Assembly: GCA_963924555.1 (NCBI GenBank)
Contig: OZ004587.1
Coordinates: forward strand, 1,736,001-1,800,000
Direction of reading: 5' to 3'
DNA length: 64,000 bases
Source: Crambe crambe
Lineage: Eukaryota; Porifera; Demospongiae; Poecilosclerida; Crambeidae
Shown here piece by piece: positions 47,187 to 58,987 of the stretch. A program made the translations under genes and the position numbers. The notes beneath the pieces are model-generated. The model worked only from the letters and a program-made list of their open reading frames with translations. It was not told the origin of the DNA and did not search any database. Position 1 is the stretch's first letter; each line of letters begins with the position of its first letter.

Positions 47187-47340
47187 TGTCACAATAAGGA
47201 CCTCATTATAGAGTCACCATAAGGACTTCATATAGAGTCACCATAAGGACTTCATACAGAGTCACCATAAGGACTTCATACAGAGTCACCATAAGGACTT
47301 CACCATAAGGACTTCACCATGAGGACTTCATAATAGAGAC
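47187..47340. repeat. 24-bp minisatellite
   Basis: Four to five copies of AGAGTCACCATAAGGACTTCATAC at a 24-base step (47221, 47245, 47269, 47293), then two short 14-base copies (AAGGACTTCACCAT). Confidence 0.88.
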
Positions 47341-47607
47341 ACCATATTAAGAACTAGGAGGTTTTAGTGGAAGTATGCATATTTAATTATGAAGTGTATT
47401 GAGGAAGTCTGAGGAATGTGGCAAAGACATCCAATCAAGCACATGATTCATCTCACACTTGATTGAACTCACTCTCTCCAAGGCATGCAGGGAGAAACAC
47501 AAGCTGATCACACAACACTTGAAAAATTCTGAAAAGCTTACAGGGGAACCTCTCTTAGTGATCAGGATGCAATATAAAACCTCTATTAGGTGTTGTGTGA
47601 TAAGTAC

Positions 47608-47660
47608 CCACATGTGGTTACAATGGAACCTTTATATAGTGGACACTTTGGGAGGAAGAG
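47608..47660. repeat. Single transposon-end-like motif
   Basis: TACAATGGAACCTTTATATAGTGGACACTTTGG resembles the CAGTGGAACCTCT word of the satellite and the sequence at its right edge. No partner end was found. I read it as a solo remnant of the same kind of DNA element. Confidence 0.45.
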
Positions 47661-47774
47661 GTGGATAGGTTATACAACTGCATGGATTGTATAAGACATG
47701 AAAGGATCAGGTTTCTTATGTCCTTTTGTAAGTCACTACCTATTTCTCATTCCTTGTGGACAACTATCAGTTCA

Positions 47775-47930
47775 AGTGGTAACATGTGAACTTTGACCTT
47801 AATTACACTGGAGATGGCCAGGGGCTGAGATCCAGAGGTCAAAGGAGAGGAGAGAGGACAGTATTAGTAATCCCCATGCTTAGAGACTGCAGAATGTTTG
47901 CAACAAATGGAGTGCATGTACCAGTCAGGA
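47775..47930. repeat. Dispersed repeat, copy 2 (partner at 44812-44957)
   Basis: Same orientation as the partner, with small insertions. It lies 3 kb downstream. Confidence 0.75.
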
Positions 47931-48248
47931 TTTATTAAAGGAGTGTTAGAGGAAAGATAGTAAGCCATGTCACTATGCCTTCCATTCCTACAAGTCTACC
48001 ACACAGAGAGCTATGTCAATTTCCTTTTATCTGACAAGTCCACCACCATGAAGACCACACCCATCCTTCCACCCATTTTTGGTCTACATAGTAGGTCCCA
48101 AGATACCTGGGTACTGGGGATTATGTGACTTGGAGGAAAGGTTTGTCATTATCAAATTACAACTTGCATGCATTCTGTAGGTGACCTCCTGACATGGCAC
48201 TCTTGCCACAGCACTAAGTAACAGTCAAGTGATCAGTGGTGCCATATC

Positions 48249-48792
48249 TTAGTCTGGCGGCGCGGCGACCCCTGGTAAAAAATAGGGGTCTGGTGACACC
48301 GCTATACTGAACCAGTTTTTACCCCACGATTCTGGGGGGGGGGGGGGGGGGGGAAGTTGCGGTATCATGAATATCAATTTAGCGCAATCAAAGAATTCAA
48401 TTAGCCAAAGAGCGACTTCCGCATGGCTGCAATTGGGCGCCATAGATGGGAGCCCGAGACTGAATCTTTGAAGGTTGAGTCAGCTGGCGTAGCAGCGGGT
48501 CACAGGAAAGATCTACAGTTGCAGGTTTCAGAGATGTTTTCGGGATCTTGCCTACGGGGTATGGGAAAAGCCTTTGCTATGGACATTCGACAAGATCTGC
48601 AGCTCTGAATCCCCTGAGCCATCTATAGTTTGTGCTGTGACTGTAGAACAAGTTATGTGCATCGCGCAGGCGGCTGACCGTGGTTTTTTCCGTGACCGCG
48701 ATGACATCCTGATCACATTCCATTAGAACTGGTCCGGTATAGCGGTGTCACCAGACCCCTATTTTTACCAGGGGTCGTCGCCTGCCAGACTA
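48249..48792. mobile_element. hAT-like miniature element with 8-bp target duplication
   Basis: The terminal inverted repeats extend about 65 bases. The left starts TTAGTCTGGCGG and the right, reversed, TAGTCTGGCAGG. Both then continue with CGACCCCTGGTAAAAA and GGGGTCTGGTGACACCGCTA. GCCATATC flanks both sides (48241-48248, 48793-48800), the 8-bp size usual for hAT. A run of 20 G (48334-48353) lies inside the left half. The inside is GC-richer than the surroundings and holds a 61-codon frame (48423-48608) of no recognised type. Confidence 0.85.
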
Positions 48793-48800
48793 GCCATATC

Positions 48801-50067
48801 TCAGATCAAAAACTGGTATAACCAGTTAACACTAGTTGATTCACTAAAGTCATCATGATTGTTCCTCTCAAGACTTGTCAACTGGTGTACTTGAATGGAC
48901 TGATGATGACAGACTGTTACTTTATGCTCTGTTGTATGTACAGAACATTTCTGGAGCACTTATGGTGAATCTCTTAACTATCACTATACCTGCTACAGTT
49001 TATATTACTGTTGACTACTGCAAAGAAAGTTTTTCATCACACTGCTTCAAAGCTTCAGCTCAGACATCTCATGGTTTGGTAAGGGTTGTCGCAAGTCACG
49101 TGGATGGGCATTATTAGGGGAAAAAGAGCCCGACTTCAAGTTCGACCTAGCTGTTCAAGGTAAATGCACAGCATAATAATCACAGTAATAGATTAAATTC
49201 CATGAATTATCCTTGTCTAGTCTATTCAACCATACACGACTTAAGCCCCTAGGGTCTTATTTCTCTATTGATCACCATTTTGTTTGCATTCTTTCTTGGT
49301 GGTCCCACTCAGATGCTAGTTGATTGGCTGAAAGCACTTGGATTACTCAAAGTAACAAGCTGCTAGCCTTTGAACCTACCCTAAAGGATAAAGATGGTGA
49401 ATGACAAGGTATATTTTGTAAGATGTGGGTATAAATGATAATGATGAATGACAAGATGCATTAATGACATAATTCATGGGACAGGATATTGGTTAGCTAT
49501 GGCATCCAATAAAGAACCAAAGCCTCTGAATGTGTTTCACCCTCCACATAAATTTGTTAGCTGAAATTAAATTTTCAAAATCCATGAAAGTTAAAATCTC
49601 CTGTTATACAGTATATTAATGATGTCACAACATTATAATAACTCCTGTCCTTCAACCATAACAGCTGCTTGGTGATCTGTTATACTTAAGGTACAGTGTG
49701 AATCAACATCTCACTCTACTTAAATAAAGGGGGTACATGGTTGGACCAAAAGCAAAGCCATTTTTATTACTGAAATGAGCAAGAACAGGTCAAGATTTGC
49801 TTCCTAATTTAAGGGTCTCATCCCTCCTACATGTTATGAAGACAATTTCATGTTTACAAGAAGATTGCAGTTCCCTAGGACTCGCCACCATAAAGGCCAA
49901 TATAGATTCATTGATAACAACGACAGTTGCTTTTGCCAGTGGGAAATTTTTGAGGAGGTGGTTTTAAAAATAATCAAATTTCTACCCCACGAAAATTTCC
50001 TGCTATCCTATGGATAATATTCATGGAAATTCTCTACCTGTTAACTTGTGTACATTATGACTGTTAG
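48801..50067 (+). other. Region with one unassigned open frame
   Basis: A plus frame at 48875-49117 (80 codons) contains a hydrophobic stretch and a possible donor (TTTG/GTAAGG at about 49077). I do not recognise it, and it cannot be tied to the talin-like exon at 50068. The rest is non-coding. Confidence 0.3.
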
Positions 50068-50700
50068 GTTCTGGGAGAGGCAGGTGTCTTGATCACTACC
50101 CATGCCAAGAATGGAGAGATTGATGAGTTCAGCAAAGCAGTGGACAGTACAGCCAATTCAGTGTACCAACTGACAGAAGCCAGTCCTCAGGCTGCATGTG
50201 TACTTGGTGGGTATAGCCGACTCAAGTAATACTGCTACCACTCCATGACTTGTGGACCAGACACAGAGCCTAGATCACAGGTAAATCACATCACCCAGTA
50301 CATATGTGCATGACTATAGTAGCTTCTTCTTCAGCTTCATCATCATCATCTTCTTCTTCTTTAAGTTCCCTTTTTTTTTTGTTTAATAATAAAATTGTGC
50401 TAAATAATAAATTTTGCTCATCCTGCTTCTTATCCCACCCCTGAAGGTCTCATACTTAGTAGGAAGAGAGATGTAAATGTGGACTCCATAATAATTCCTG
50501 CAAGGGTCCATCCAAATAATGGACCAGTTACAATATACGTACCTGCTATTGAATCCCTCCCCTTTAATAGGAAAAGCCTTTTATATAGTGGCCCTGTCCC
50601 ATGTGTTTTAACAATGTGTTTGTACTGTAGATGGCTGGTGAAGAAGACAACTGAAACCGCCTCTGCCAATGTAACTGATGAAGATACTCCTAAGATCAAG
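50068..50700 (+). pseudogene. Talin-like exon relics, first block
   Basis: After a CTGTTAG acceptor, 50068-50210 reads about 47 codons: VLITTHAKNGEID, then KAVDSTANSVYQLTEASPQAA. This is the talin rod pattern just before the AAYLVG block. A second exon relic lies at 50631-50700 between CTGTAG and AAG/GTATGT, reading VKKTTETASANVT. It is the first of five copies of this exon in the window. Talin links integrins to actin, and these rod exons belong to its C-terminal half. The exons are too few and too far apart to form a gene here. Confidence 0.5.
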
Positions 50701-51419
50701 GTATGTATGTGTACATGAAACAATTAAACCTCCAAAAATTGCAGCTGTTTGAATACCTGAGATACTCTGCTTGGGTCGGAAAAGCTTTTTGCAAAATTGG
50801 CTTAACCTTTTTTCTGAATCTGAATCTCCAAAACAGGATGGGGATCAATTGGGTTCATTCGCTTTTCATAAATCTACCTGTTAGATTTATCTATGGTCCA
50901 ATTTGAGTCCATTCAAAGTGTACCCACCTCAAGGAATATGTGAATAAAAAGTGCCTACTCAGCAATAATAGACCTTGTACCCCCTGACTCTGCCCTTCCC
51001 AGGACATGCCTCGACTTGTCTGATTCAACATCTTACACATGCTTAGAACTTCAGAATAAACGCTTTCATATCTTTCCAGGCATGTAGATTACATCATCAT
51101 CTCTCAAGAGAGAGTAAATTATCGTTATTAGGCACACCTCATTCATAAGCACTGTTAGTCGCTGGTTACTATTCTTGTTGCTTCATCATGCAATCTCACT
51201 GTTGGACACATACTGCTTGTTAATTTATTATGTGAATAATTTCTTAGTTTGTTGATTGGACTATGAGACAGGACTAGGACTATGAGACAGATACCTAGGA
51301 CTAGGGTATGTAATTTGCTCATTCAGGAAATGATCTTGTAGTAATTTAGCTCATACATAAAATTATGCTTTTAAAAAATTTATTCCATTTATGGTGGGCA
51401 TTATATTGAGATCAAGGTA

Positions 51420-51560
51420 TGCACACATCAAACAAACCTCTTAAAATTCTAGCTGCTGAAGAATATTCTACCCCCAGCCTTCAGGGTTTCAGGATGCATC
51501 CCCCCTCCTCCCATATCTGTGACTTCCTTACTATATCTGTTGGGCCACTCGTATGGTATC
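51420..51560. repeat. Direct repeat, copy 1 (partner 52200-52360)
   Basis: GGTATGCACACATCAAACAAACC and CCCAGCCTTCAGGGTTTC are shared with 52.2 kb. A diverged version follows the talin exon relics at 55258 and 61635, so this block is probably the donor-side intron start of lost talin exons. Confidence 0.6.
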
Positions 51561-51699
51561 AAAGGTAATCTTTATATATAGACGGCAAATTTGATGACAT
51601 TTGGTACAGTTGTTGCTGACTGTTGCCTTAGATATCCTGGAATGGCATCTTAAACCATCCACATGCATCGGGTGGTCCTAATACACACTGGTAGGGTAA

Positions 51700-51960
51700 C
51701 TGTGGATAATTGCTGGTATTTCACATATCCCAAGAGATACTACACATACTATGTGCCATTGTGACATATACTTTGCATATCCTAGGATACTCCTTGGGAT
51801 ACTCCCTCTGGCAGATTATCTATGGACCTGGGATATTCGCTCATCCCAGTATACTACTGGGATACTACATATACATGCACTGCAGCCTCTTTTCACTGAC
51901 AGAGTACGTATGTAGAGGCACCCGAGATACGTCCATTCCAGGACACTCCTAGGATACTAT
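51700..51960. repeat. GGGATACT-rich minisatellite, copy 1
   Basis: Degenerate repeats built on GGATACT (for example AGGATACTCCTTGGGATACT). Related blocks are at 53190-53490 and 59200-59490. Confidence 0.7.
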
Positions 51961-52199
51961 ACATACACTGTGGTATATCTCCACCACTGGTAGGATATAC
52001 CTTGACCTGTCTGATTCAACACCTTACACAGGACTTCATTTTGAAATCTGTCCAAAGATTTTAATGGATTTTAGTAGGTTACATCATCATCTCCATTCAG
52101 AGAGTGTATGATCGTTATTAGGCACACCTCACTTATAAACACAATTAACTCCCTTTGTTTATGCTCCTTAATTCTAGTGAAAACAGCTCAATACTGACA

Positions 52200-52360
52200 A
52201 GGTATGCACACATCAAACAAACCTCTTAAAATTCCAGCTGCTGAAGAATAGTCTATCCCCAGCCTTCAGGGTTTCATGAATTGAATTGAGGCATTTAGGG
52301 AATGATCCCCATATCTGTGACTCCTTCACTTTCTTACTCTATCTGTCAGACCACTTGTAT
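52200..52360. repeat. Direct repeat, copy 2 (partner 51420-51560)
   Basis: Same words and orientation as copy 1, about 780 bases downstream. Confidence 0.6.
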
Positions 52361-53189
52361 GGTGTCTGTGCTGTATGTAGAAAGGTTTATTAGTATAGAG
52401 GCAAATGTATTTTCTATTGATGACATTTGCTGCAGTAGTTGCTGACTATTCCCAAGGACATGGCAATTGCTTTAGGATCGAGATCTGATAGGCACATGCC
52501 ACTCACTGCCACAGACAAGAAAGTGTCCAGGACCCTACCTTGGACAAACTGAAGACGTCTGTTAATTAAGGTTGGTATGCATGCTTCTGATGTGATCCAC
52601 TATAATTATAATTATGGTGCTCTTTATCTGGAAAATAATTATCCTTTTTTCCCCTTAGCTAATATTTCTTCCCCACTAAAGACAGTGAAGAAAGGGAGTT
52701 AGATCCCCGATCGATGCCATGGATTGATGCTCAGTTGGAGAGATATGACTCTATCCAATGACCTCCTGTTTCTGAATGATGCCACCCCTGCAGATCTCAC
52801 ATGTAGTACAAAGGGTGGACTCCATAATTATACATCTTTTTCCTGGTCCATCCATGCAAGTGTGTAATGACAATAATACCTGCTATTGAATCCCCTCCCC
52901 TTTAATAGGAAAAGCCTTTTATATAGTGGCCCTGTCCCACTCATGTCCAAGTTTGCCATCATAATCCTCCATGTGTCTGTACTGTAGGTGGTGCAGCTGT
53001 GAAGAAGGCCACTGAGACATCAGTGAAAGCAACTCAACAAGTCTTTGCCAATGTAACTTACTAAGATCAAGGTATATACGTATGTGTACAAACTTATTTC
53101 CAGCTGTTTCACTTGTGCTGGTGTATAGTCCAGAGGGGACATCCCTCTTCAAATGTATTGGTGCATCCAGGTGGTCAATTGGTCATATG

Positions 53190-53490
53190 CGTACACACTA
53201 GTAGAGTATCTGTAAATAACTGCTGGGATACTTCACATATCCCAGGAGATACTACACATACTCTGTGGCATATACTTTGCCCATTCCAGGATACTCCTTG
53301 GATACTACTGGGATACTCCCCATATATATATACCCACTGGCAGAGTATCTATGGATACCTGGGATAGTTTGCCCATCCCAGTGGGATATTACACATACGT
53401 ACACTGCAGCACATCCTCATGTACCCACTGGTAGAGTGCCAGGGACCATCCCAGGATACTACTGGGATACTACACACAGTACTGCAGTAT
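53190..53490. repeat. GGGATACT-rich minisatellite, copy 2
   Basis: Nearly the same as 59200-59490, and more distantly related to 51700-51960. It lies in the intron after the first talin relic exon. Confidence 0.75.
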
Positions 53491-53509
53491 ATCCCTAGCC
53501 TCGTCCCCA

Positions 53510-53530
53510 GGCTCTATTGAAAATAGAGCC
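53510..53530. repeat. Perfect 9-bp hairpin
   Basis: GGCTCTATT and AATAGAGCC are separated by three bases, right after CTAGCCTCGTCCCCA. The same hairpin occurs in copy B near 59502-59522, and the CTAGCCTCGTCCCCAGGC word also occurs near 45147. Confidence 0.75.
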
Positions 53531-55599
53531 TGATATCCACGTTTGTACATGCGTGTAGTATACAGGCAATAACCTGAAAGTTTACTGAGCGAGATTCCTT
53601 TCTCCTTTTTATTGTTTTTGTCCAGTTTTCCATACCATTTGCTACTCAGTACTTAGGTATGCTCCAAAAGACTATCTTTTGACCAAGTATCTATGGATAC
53701 CTGGGACACTGCCCCTCCTAGGATAACATTGATTCTACACCTTACATAGTAGGTTACATCATCATCTCTAAAGTTACCTCATCAGATTGTCTAATTGCAT
53801 CGTTTATAAGTACAATTATTAACTGTTGGTCGCTGGTTAATTTTCTTGCTGCTCAGTTGTTAATTTAAGTTCCCCTTACTTATATAATTATCTGCTCGTT
53901 TAACTTCCTAGCCTTTTGTTAGAGTTTGTCCTCGAGTATGAGTGAAATTAGCTAGCTGCCCTTTGTACCAAATTTTCCAATTTTTTTTCTCTCTAATTAA
54001 TCAAAAGTGATCAAAGATAAATGTTAAGTGACGTAATAAAATAAGTCAAATGGCGTGAAATAAATCAAACTAGCAATGACTAACAATACACTAACACCCT
54101 TTGCTAAATTTACTCACTTGAAATGCCTATTTCTGCATGTTACTTCCCACCCAAAATTAAATTATTACTTATCATGCAATCTCACTGTTCATTCTGGAGA
54201 GCCCTGTAATAAAAGTACTTTTTTTTGATGTCTTGACAGTCAGAACCTGTTGAACCCATCTTCAAGTGTTGGCACCTGCCACAGAATTGATAGATTTGTG
54301 CACTCCATTTAAATGTACGTAGTTTGATGTGGTAAAGGGTCTTCACTCATCTCTTACTTTAGCGGTTTATAATATAATGCACCTCCATCAAATGTATACA
54401 TCTTTGAATACATTTGACTGAGGCCAACTGTTATCATTATTATCCCTCTCCTCTGTACTTGAAGCATGCAGATGAAGACAAATTCTTGAAACAGCTAAGA
54501 ATATTGCTATTGCTAGCTCTGTTGTGAAGGGCAACCCAAATCAGAGGATGGACTTGAGTAGAAACTTCATAGCACTACTTTTGATACAAGAATTGTTTAT
54601 TTGTTTGTTTTGATAGTGAAGAATGAGTTGTTATTACTAGTTGGTTGGCAGTTGTGACTATGTAAACTTATTATGCTCACAGTATCAAGCATTCTGCAAA
54701 GTTATCAATTGGTGTGATCAGGTATTGTTTTGTGTGTGCAGGCTAAGCTGGTTACTAGTGCTATGAGCAATCTGTGAAGCTGCCAATGGAGTGGTGTGAG
54801 GTCAGGCTCAGGAGGAGAAACTGATAGTGGCTATCAAGGCTGTGGCTTCTCCTCTGTTGCTCAGCTGCTCAATGCCTGTCAGGTGAAGGCTGATGGAACA
54901 ACAGGAGATTACAGGTACATACTCACAACATAATCTTGTACAGTACATGTACGTATGAGTGGTAAGAGGAATATACATGTTTGATGACCCCTTACCAATC
55001 CATAGCCTTTATTTAATATTACAGTAGGACCTCACCCCTTGGGATTTTTGTTGTTTATAACTCGTATTTTTTGAAGCTAATATTTGAATGAGGTTGCTGA
55101 AAAAAGTGATGTAAATTGTGGGTGTGGTTGTGGGTGTGTGCAATGAAATCACTGTGTATTTTAACAATGTGTTTTTTCTGATGCAGCTGTGAAGGCCACT
55201 GAGACATTCGTGAAAACCTCTACCAATGGAACTAACGAAGATGCTACTATGATCAAGGTATGCATACATTAGATAAACTTCTTAAAATTAGAACTACTGA
55301 CTCTAATAGTCCACCCCCAAACTTCCTTAATCAGTGGGGACATGCATACTCATTAAATTCATTCTGTTGTCTCGATGATCCTTTACCAATCAATGAGGGC
55401 TCAGACTATGATGGAGAAGGTGACGTAACCCTCAATTCAAACATATCTTCCCATTTTCATGGTTCAGGTGTGATGGAGGATTTCTGAAAGGAGCTGGAGG
55501 TTCAGTGAAGGATGGTTAAAATGCAGTGAGAGCTGGAACTGGCCAAGGAGCAGTTGTACAAGATCCAAAAGGAGAAAACCAAGCACCAAGCCCACACTT

Positions 55600-56286
55600 A
55601 TCCCCTCAACATGATATCTAAAACTAATACATTTCTCGTGGAACTGCTAACGATAATATTGTAGTGATGCTTTTTTTTATGTTTATGTTGTTTGAGAAAG
55701 TATTGATGATTTCCTCATTGCAATCGTTAGCTGATAACTGTCTATAATTATGTTGTCTCTCAAAGAAATGAAAATGAAACCTTCCAAATATCATGAATGT
55801 CAATAATTTTGCCAGCACTGCTCCCATAGCAGCAACCACAGTCCACTCCATTTACCTGAAATAGTACAGGAATGAACAAAGGATGCTTCTCTAGTCTCTA
55901 CTGCTTTAATCTTCCACTGTGGTATTTATATCTCTATGACCAAGTCTTTCTAATTACATTGTGATTAAGATGTTCCTCAATCAACACCCAATTATGACAA
56001 AAGTCTAATGACAAGATTTATCAACCAAAATTATCACTTTGATAGTGCAGCACTGTCCAACAGTTAGTGCCAAAACTTCCAATTCACCACAATTGATAAG
56101 AAAATTTATTATTAAAATAATTTCAACATTCACAAGTAAAATATTTAGAATGAGTGGGAGGTACAAAGTAAACTAAAGGAAAGAGGTGAAAAAAATGAAA
56201 TGGCATAAACAAAAACAGTTGCATATATGCAAATAACATAAAACTATGAAAGGTGAAGTAAAATTAGAATAGAATATCATGGAACA
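55600..56286. other. Intergenic spacer between convergent talin relic and ankyrin gene, copy A
   Basis: No gene seen. It aligns with 61960-62400 and 62770-63049 of copy B; copy B carries extra sequence. Confidence 0.5.
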
Positions 56287-57540
56287 TTATAAAAATAAAG
56301 TTATAGTACGCAAGTAATCCACCACCTCACTGTGACCCTCTTCTAGGGCCAGCTGGAGTGGTGTCTGGTTGGAATTGTTCTTGATGTTCGGGGGGCAACG
56401 GACCTGTTCAACAAGATGTTTCACTATTGCAAGATGACCTTCACTTGCTGCCCAATGGAGTGGAGTGTATCCATTGATCTCTTGACAAATGCAGTCAGTA
56501 TCTTTGTTTCGGGTTACGTATTTAACGATGGAGAGATGTCCAAACTGAGCTGCCAGGTGCAGAGGTGTGAATTTATGCTCATCCAGAATATTGGGGTCAC
56601 AGCCATGCTTCTCAATGAGGTTCTTGACGAGGTGGAGGTGACCCTCTTGTGAAGCAATATGCAGTGGAGATCTTCCATACTCACCTGGAAGATGAGGACT
56701 GCACTGCATTACAGTGATGAAGTACTCCACCACATCACTGTGACCTTTAAGAGCTGCATTATGCATTGGAGTACTGTTATAGTTATTTCTTGTAGTTAGT
56801 TTACATTTCCTATCTGCTGTGAGATATTTGACTGTTTCCAAGTGACCGAACTGTGCAGCGAAATGTAGGGGGGTGTCTTGATTCGTGTCTGTAGAAGCTG
56901 GGTCACACCCACACTCCACTATCAAGTACTTGACAGTGGACAGGTGACCCTCCTGAGCAGCATCAAAGAGAGGTCCTCTACCGAAACCATTAAGAAGGTT
57001 GGGGTCACATCCACATTCCTCAATGAGGAACTTGATGATATTGGTGTGACCCTTCAGAGCTGCCTCGTGGATGGGAGGATTCTTGAACTTGTTGGGGAAT
57101 GTTAAAATGTCATTCATTGACATGTGTTGCAGCATCGACTGTATCAAATGTTTGATGATTTCTAAACTGCCACCACAACAGGCCCTGTGTAGAGGTAAAT
57201 AACCATATTCATCCTTGTCAAGGGGATTGGCTTTATGCTTGTCCATTAAGTACTGGACGATGGAGAGATGTCCTCCTTCAGCTGCACAGTGTAAAGGAGT
57301 AGTTCCGTGCCAGCCTGGAAGTGAAGGGTTGCAGTGTAGATCCTCAGTAAGGTACTTGATCACCTCCAGCTTTCCAAATCTTGCTGCTGTATGTAGAGTT
57401 GTGTCATTATCACTGTTCTTTGTTAAAGGATCGAGTCCCTTTGCTATGAGACGTTTCACTTCTTCCAGGTTTCCTTCTTTGGCAGCATCGTGTAGGTCTG
57501 AGTTGTGCTCTGTTGTGGTTTCTACTGAGACTGTCTTTTC
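56287..57540 (-). CDS. Ankyrin-repeat protein, copy A (last exon)
   Basis: A 417-codon exon begins after a CATGACAG acceptor (57541-57542) and ends with a stop at 56287. It encodes twelve ankyrin repeats of about 33-34 residues in a row (pattern TPLHxAAxxGHLxxVKYL). The first is DLHDAAKEGNLEEVKRLI. The fourth has a 6-residue longer loop (MLQHMSMNDILTFPNKFKNP). The last is degenerate. Ankyrin repeats are protein-binding scaffolds. No other domain is present on this exon, and the first in-frame ATG lies only in the third repeat, so an upstream exon must supply the start. It is not identified. The gene faces the talin relic tail to tail. Confidence 0.85.
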   Translation of the reverse strand, partial: EKTVSVETTTEHNSDLHDAAKEGNLEEVKRLIAKGLDPLTKNSDNDTTLHTAARFGKLEVIKYLTEDLHCNPSLPGWHGTTPLHCAAEGGHLSIVQYLMDKHKANPLDKDEYGYLPLHRACCGGSLEIIKHLIQSMLQHMSMNDILTFPNKFKNPPIHEAALKGHTNIIKFLIEECGCDPNLLNGFGRGPLFDAAQEGHLSTVKYLIVECGCDPASTDTNQDTPLHFAAQFGHLETVKYLTADRKCKLTTRNNYNSTPMHNAALKGHSDVVEYFITVMQCSPHLPGEYGRSPLHIASQEGHLHLVKNLIEKHGCDPNILDEHKFTPLHLAAQFGHLSIVKYVTRNKDTDCICQEINGYTPLHWAASEGHLAIVKHLVEQVRCPPNIKNNSNQTPLQLALEEGHSEVVDYLRTITLFL

Positions 57541-58579
57541 CTGTCATGTGAGAAGAATTCAGTGTGAACTTCAATTTCATTATGGCTTAATATCTCATAC
57601 ATGGGCGAGATTGAAGGGCCACGGCAAGTCATATTGCCCCACCGTCCATGGAAACAATGTTTAATCTCCATGGAGACAAGAATGCATGGCCACTAACATC
57701 AAGGTAAAGTTACTTTACTGTAGCTAGCCTAGTCTATACTCACCTTAGCTAGCTATAGCAGGATATAAAACAAAACAGGGTACCATGGGTTTATGGATAA
57801 TAACCCTCGCCCTAGGGCTGCGCATTGCACCCATGTTCTATTACATAGAAATCTAGAAGTTTTTGAATTCAACATCAAGTCACAATGAAGAAATTTTATT
57901 CACCTGAATATGATCTGGAAGTTTATGGGTTGTGTCTCTATTTACAAGATTGAGTTACATGAAGTACAACATTGTTTACAAGTAACTGTAATTAGAGCTT
58001 GTAATGATTGTATGTAGCTAGTGCTACACACTTCTCCTGTGCATTAGACACAGAGATATAGCTGAAGTCAATGCTCATTATTAATACACATACGTATGCA
58101 GTAGTTATAAACATTATAATAGGAAATTAATTTGTGCTTTTTAAGTGGTCACAGGTAACACAAAATTTTTGTTGGGTTTGAGGATATAGAATAGGCATGA
58201 CTGCTGGTCATATCACAATCTGATTGGTCAATTACCATGTGATATGAGCATGACTATAGTTGTATTAACATACTATTATTGCTAGGAGATTTTCATAGAT
58301 GAATTTCTAAAACAAAATGTTTGCTCTCTCCACCTAGTACCTGCTAGTTGAGAAAATTAAAAAACTGAATAACTAAATAAGCCACCATTCATAAATGTTG
58401 GTAGCACAGCTATTTGCAGGGGTAAGTAAGTCGGCTCTAGCTTGAGATGGTGCTTTATCGTTATCTACGTAATACCCTACCAAAACCCACTGCTTCTAAG
58501 GAGACTCAACCATACCCTATTCATTTGTTTGGGTGTTGATATTTGAAGCTCTTCAGAGGAAAATAAAATTAATTTAATC
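57541..58579. other. Spacer between duplication copies, 5' side of ankyrin gene A
   Basis: It should contain the first exon and promoter of ankyrin gene A (minus strand), but no phase-0 exon ending in a good donor could be fixed. A minus-strand open stretch starting at an ATG near 57671 runs into the ankyrin exon in the wrong frame. Confidence 0.35.
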
Positions 58580-58987
58580 ATCGCACTCTCTGATTATGGT
58601 ACTCTTTATCTGGAAAATAATTACGAATATCACTTTTTTTTCCCCCTTAGTTAATATTTCTTCCCTTCTAAAGGCAGTGAAGAAAGGGAGTTAGATCCCC
58701 ATGGATTGATGCCATGGAGTGATGCTCAGTTGGAGAGATATGACTCGATCCAATGACCTCCTGTTTCTGCACTCTCCACCCCTGCAGATCTCACATGTAG
58801 TACAAAGGTATAAAAGATATGTAAATGTGGACTCCATAATTATACATCTTTTTCCTGGTCCATCCATGCAAGTGTGTAATGGCAATAATACCTGCTATTG
58901 AATCCCCTCCCCTTTAATAGGAAAAGCCTTTTATATAGTGGCCCTGTCCCACTCATGTCCAAGTTTGCCATCATAATCCTCCATGTG

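Larger units (their letters stand above)
52988..55595 (+). pseudogene. Talin C-terminal (I/LWEQ) relic, copy A
   Basis: Exon-like pieces in order are: 52988-53071 (GAAVKKATETSVKAT, then a stop), 54475-54570 (ETAKNIA...VVKGNPNQRMD), 54745-54914 (SVAQLLNACQVKADGTTGDY readable only in one frame of three), 55184-55257 (VKATET repeat of the first exon) and a last-exon copy at 55468-55590 with internal stops. QLLxAxQVKAD and the VKxATE helix are hallmarks of the talin C-terminal actin-binding module. The splice borders are mostly kept but the reading frame is not, so this copy is dead. Confidence 0.7.
52590..57540. repeat. Tandem segmental duplication, copy A
   Basis: This block (talin exon relics on +, then an ankyrin gene on -) is repeated as copy B starting near 58580. 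Landmarks line up in order with offsets rising from about 5.98 kb (52.6 versus 58.6 kb) to 6.38 kb (55.26 versus 61.63 kb) and 6.77 kb (ankyrin stop). The rise is explained by insertions in copy B at about 59663-59842, 60160-60370 and 62400-62760. Confidence 0.85.

Noticed and set aside
57215..57664. 149-codon plus frame opposite the ankyrin gene
   Set aside because: It is the antisense shadow of the ankyrin repeats. The same shadow recurs opposite copy B.
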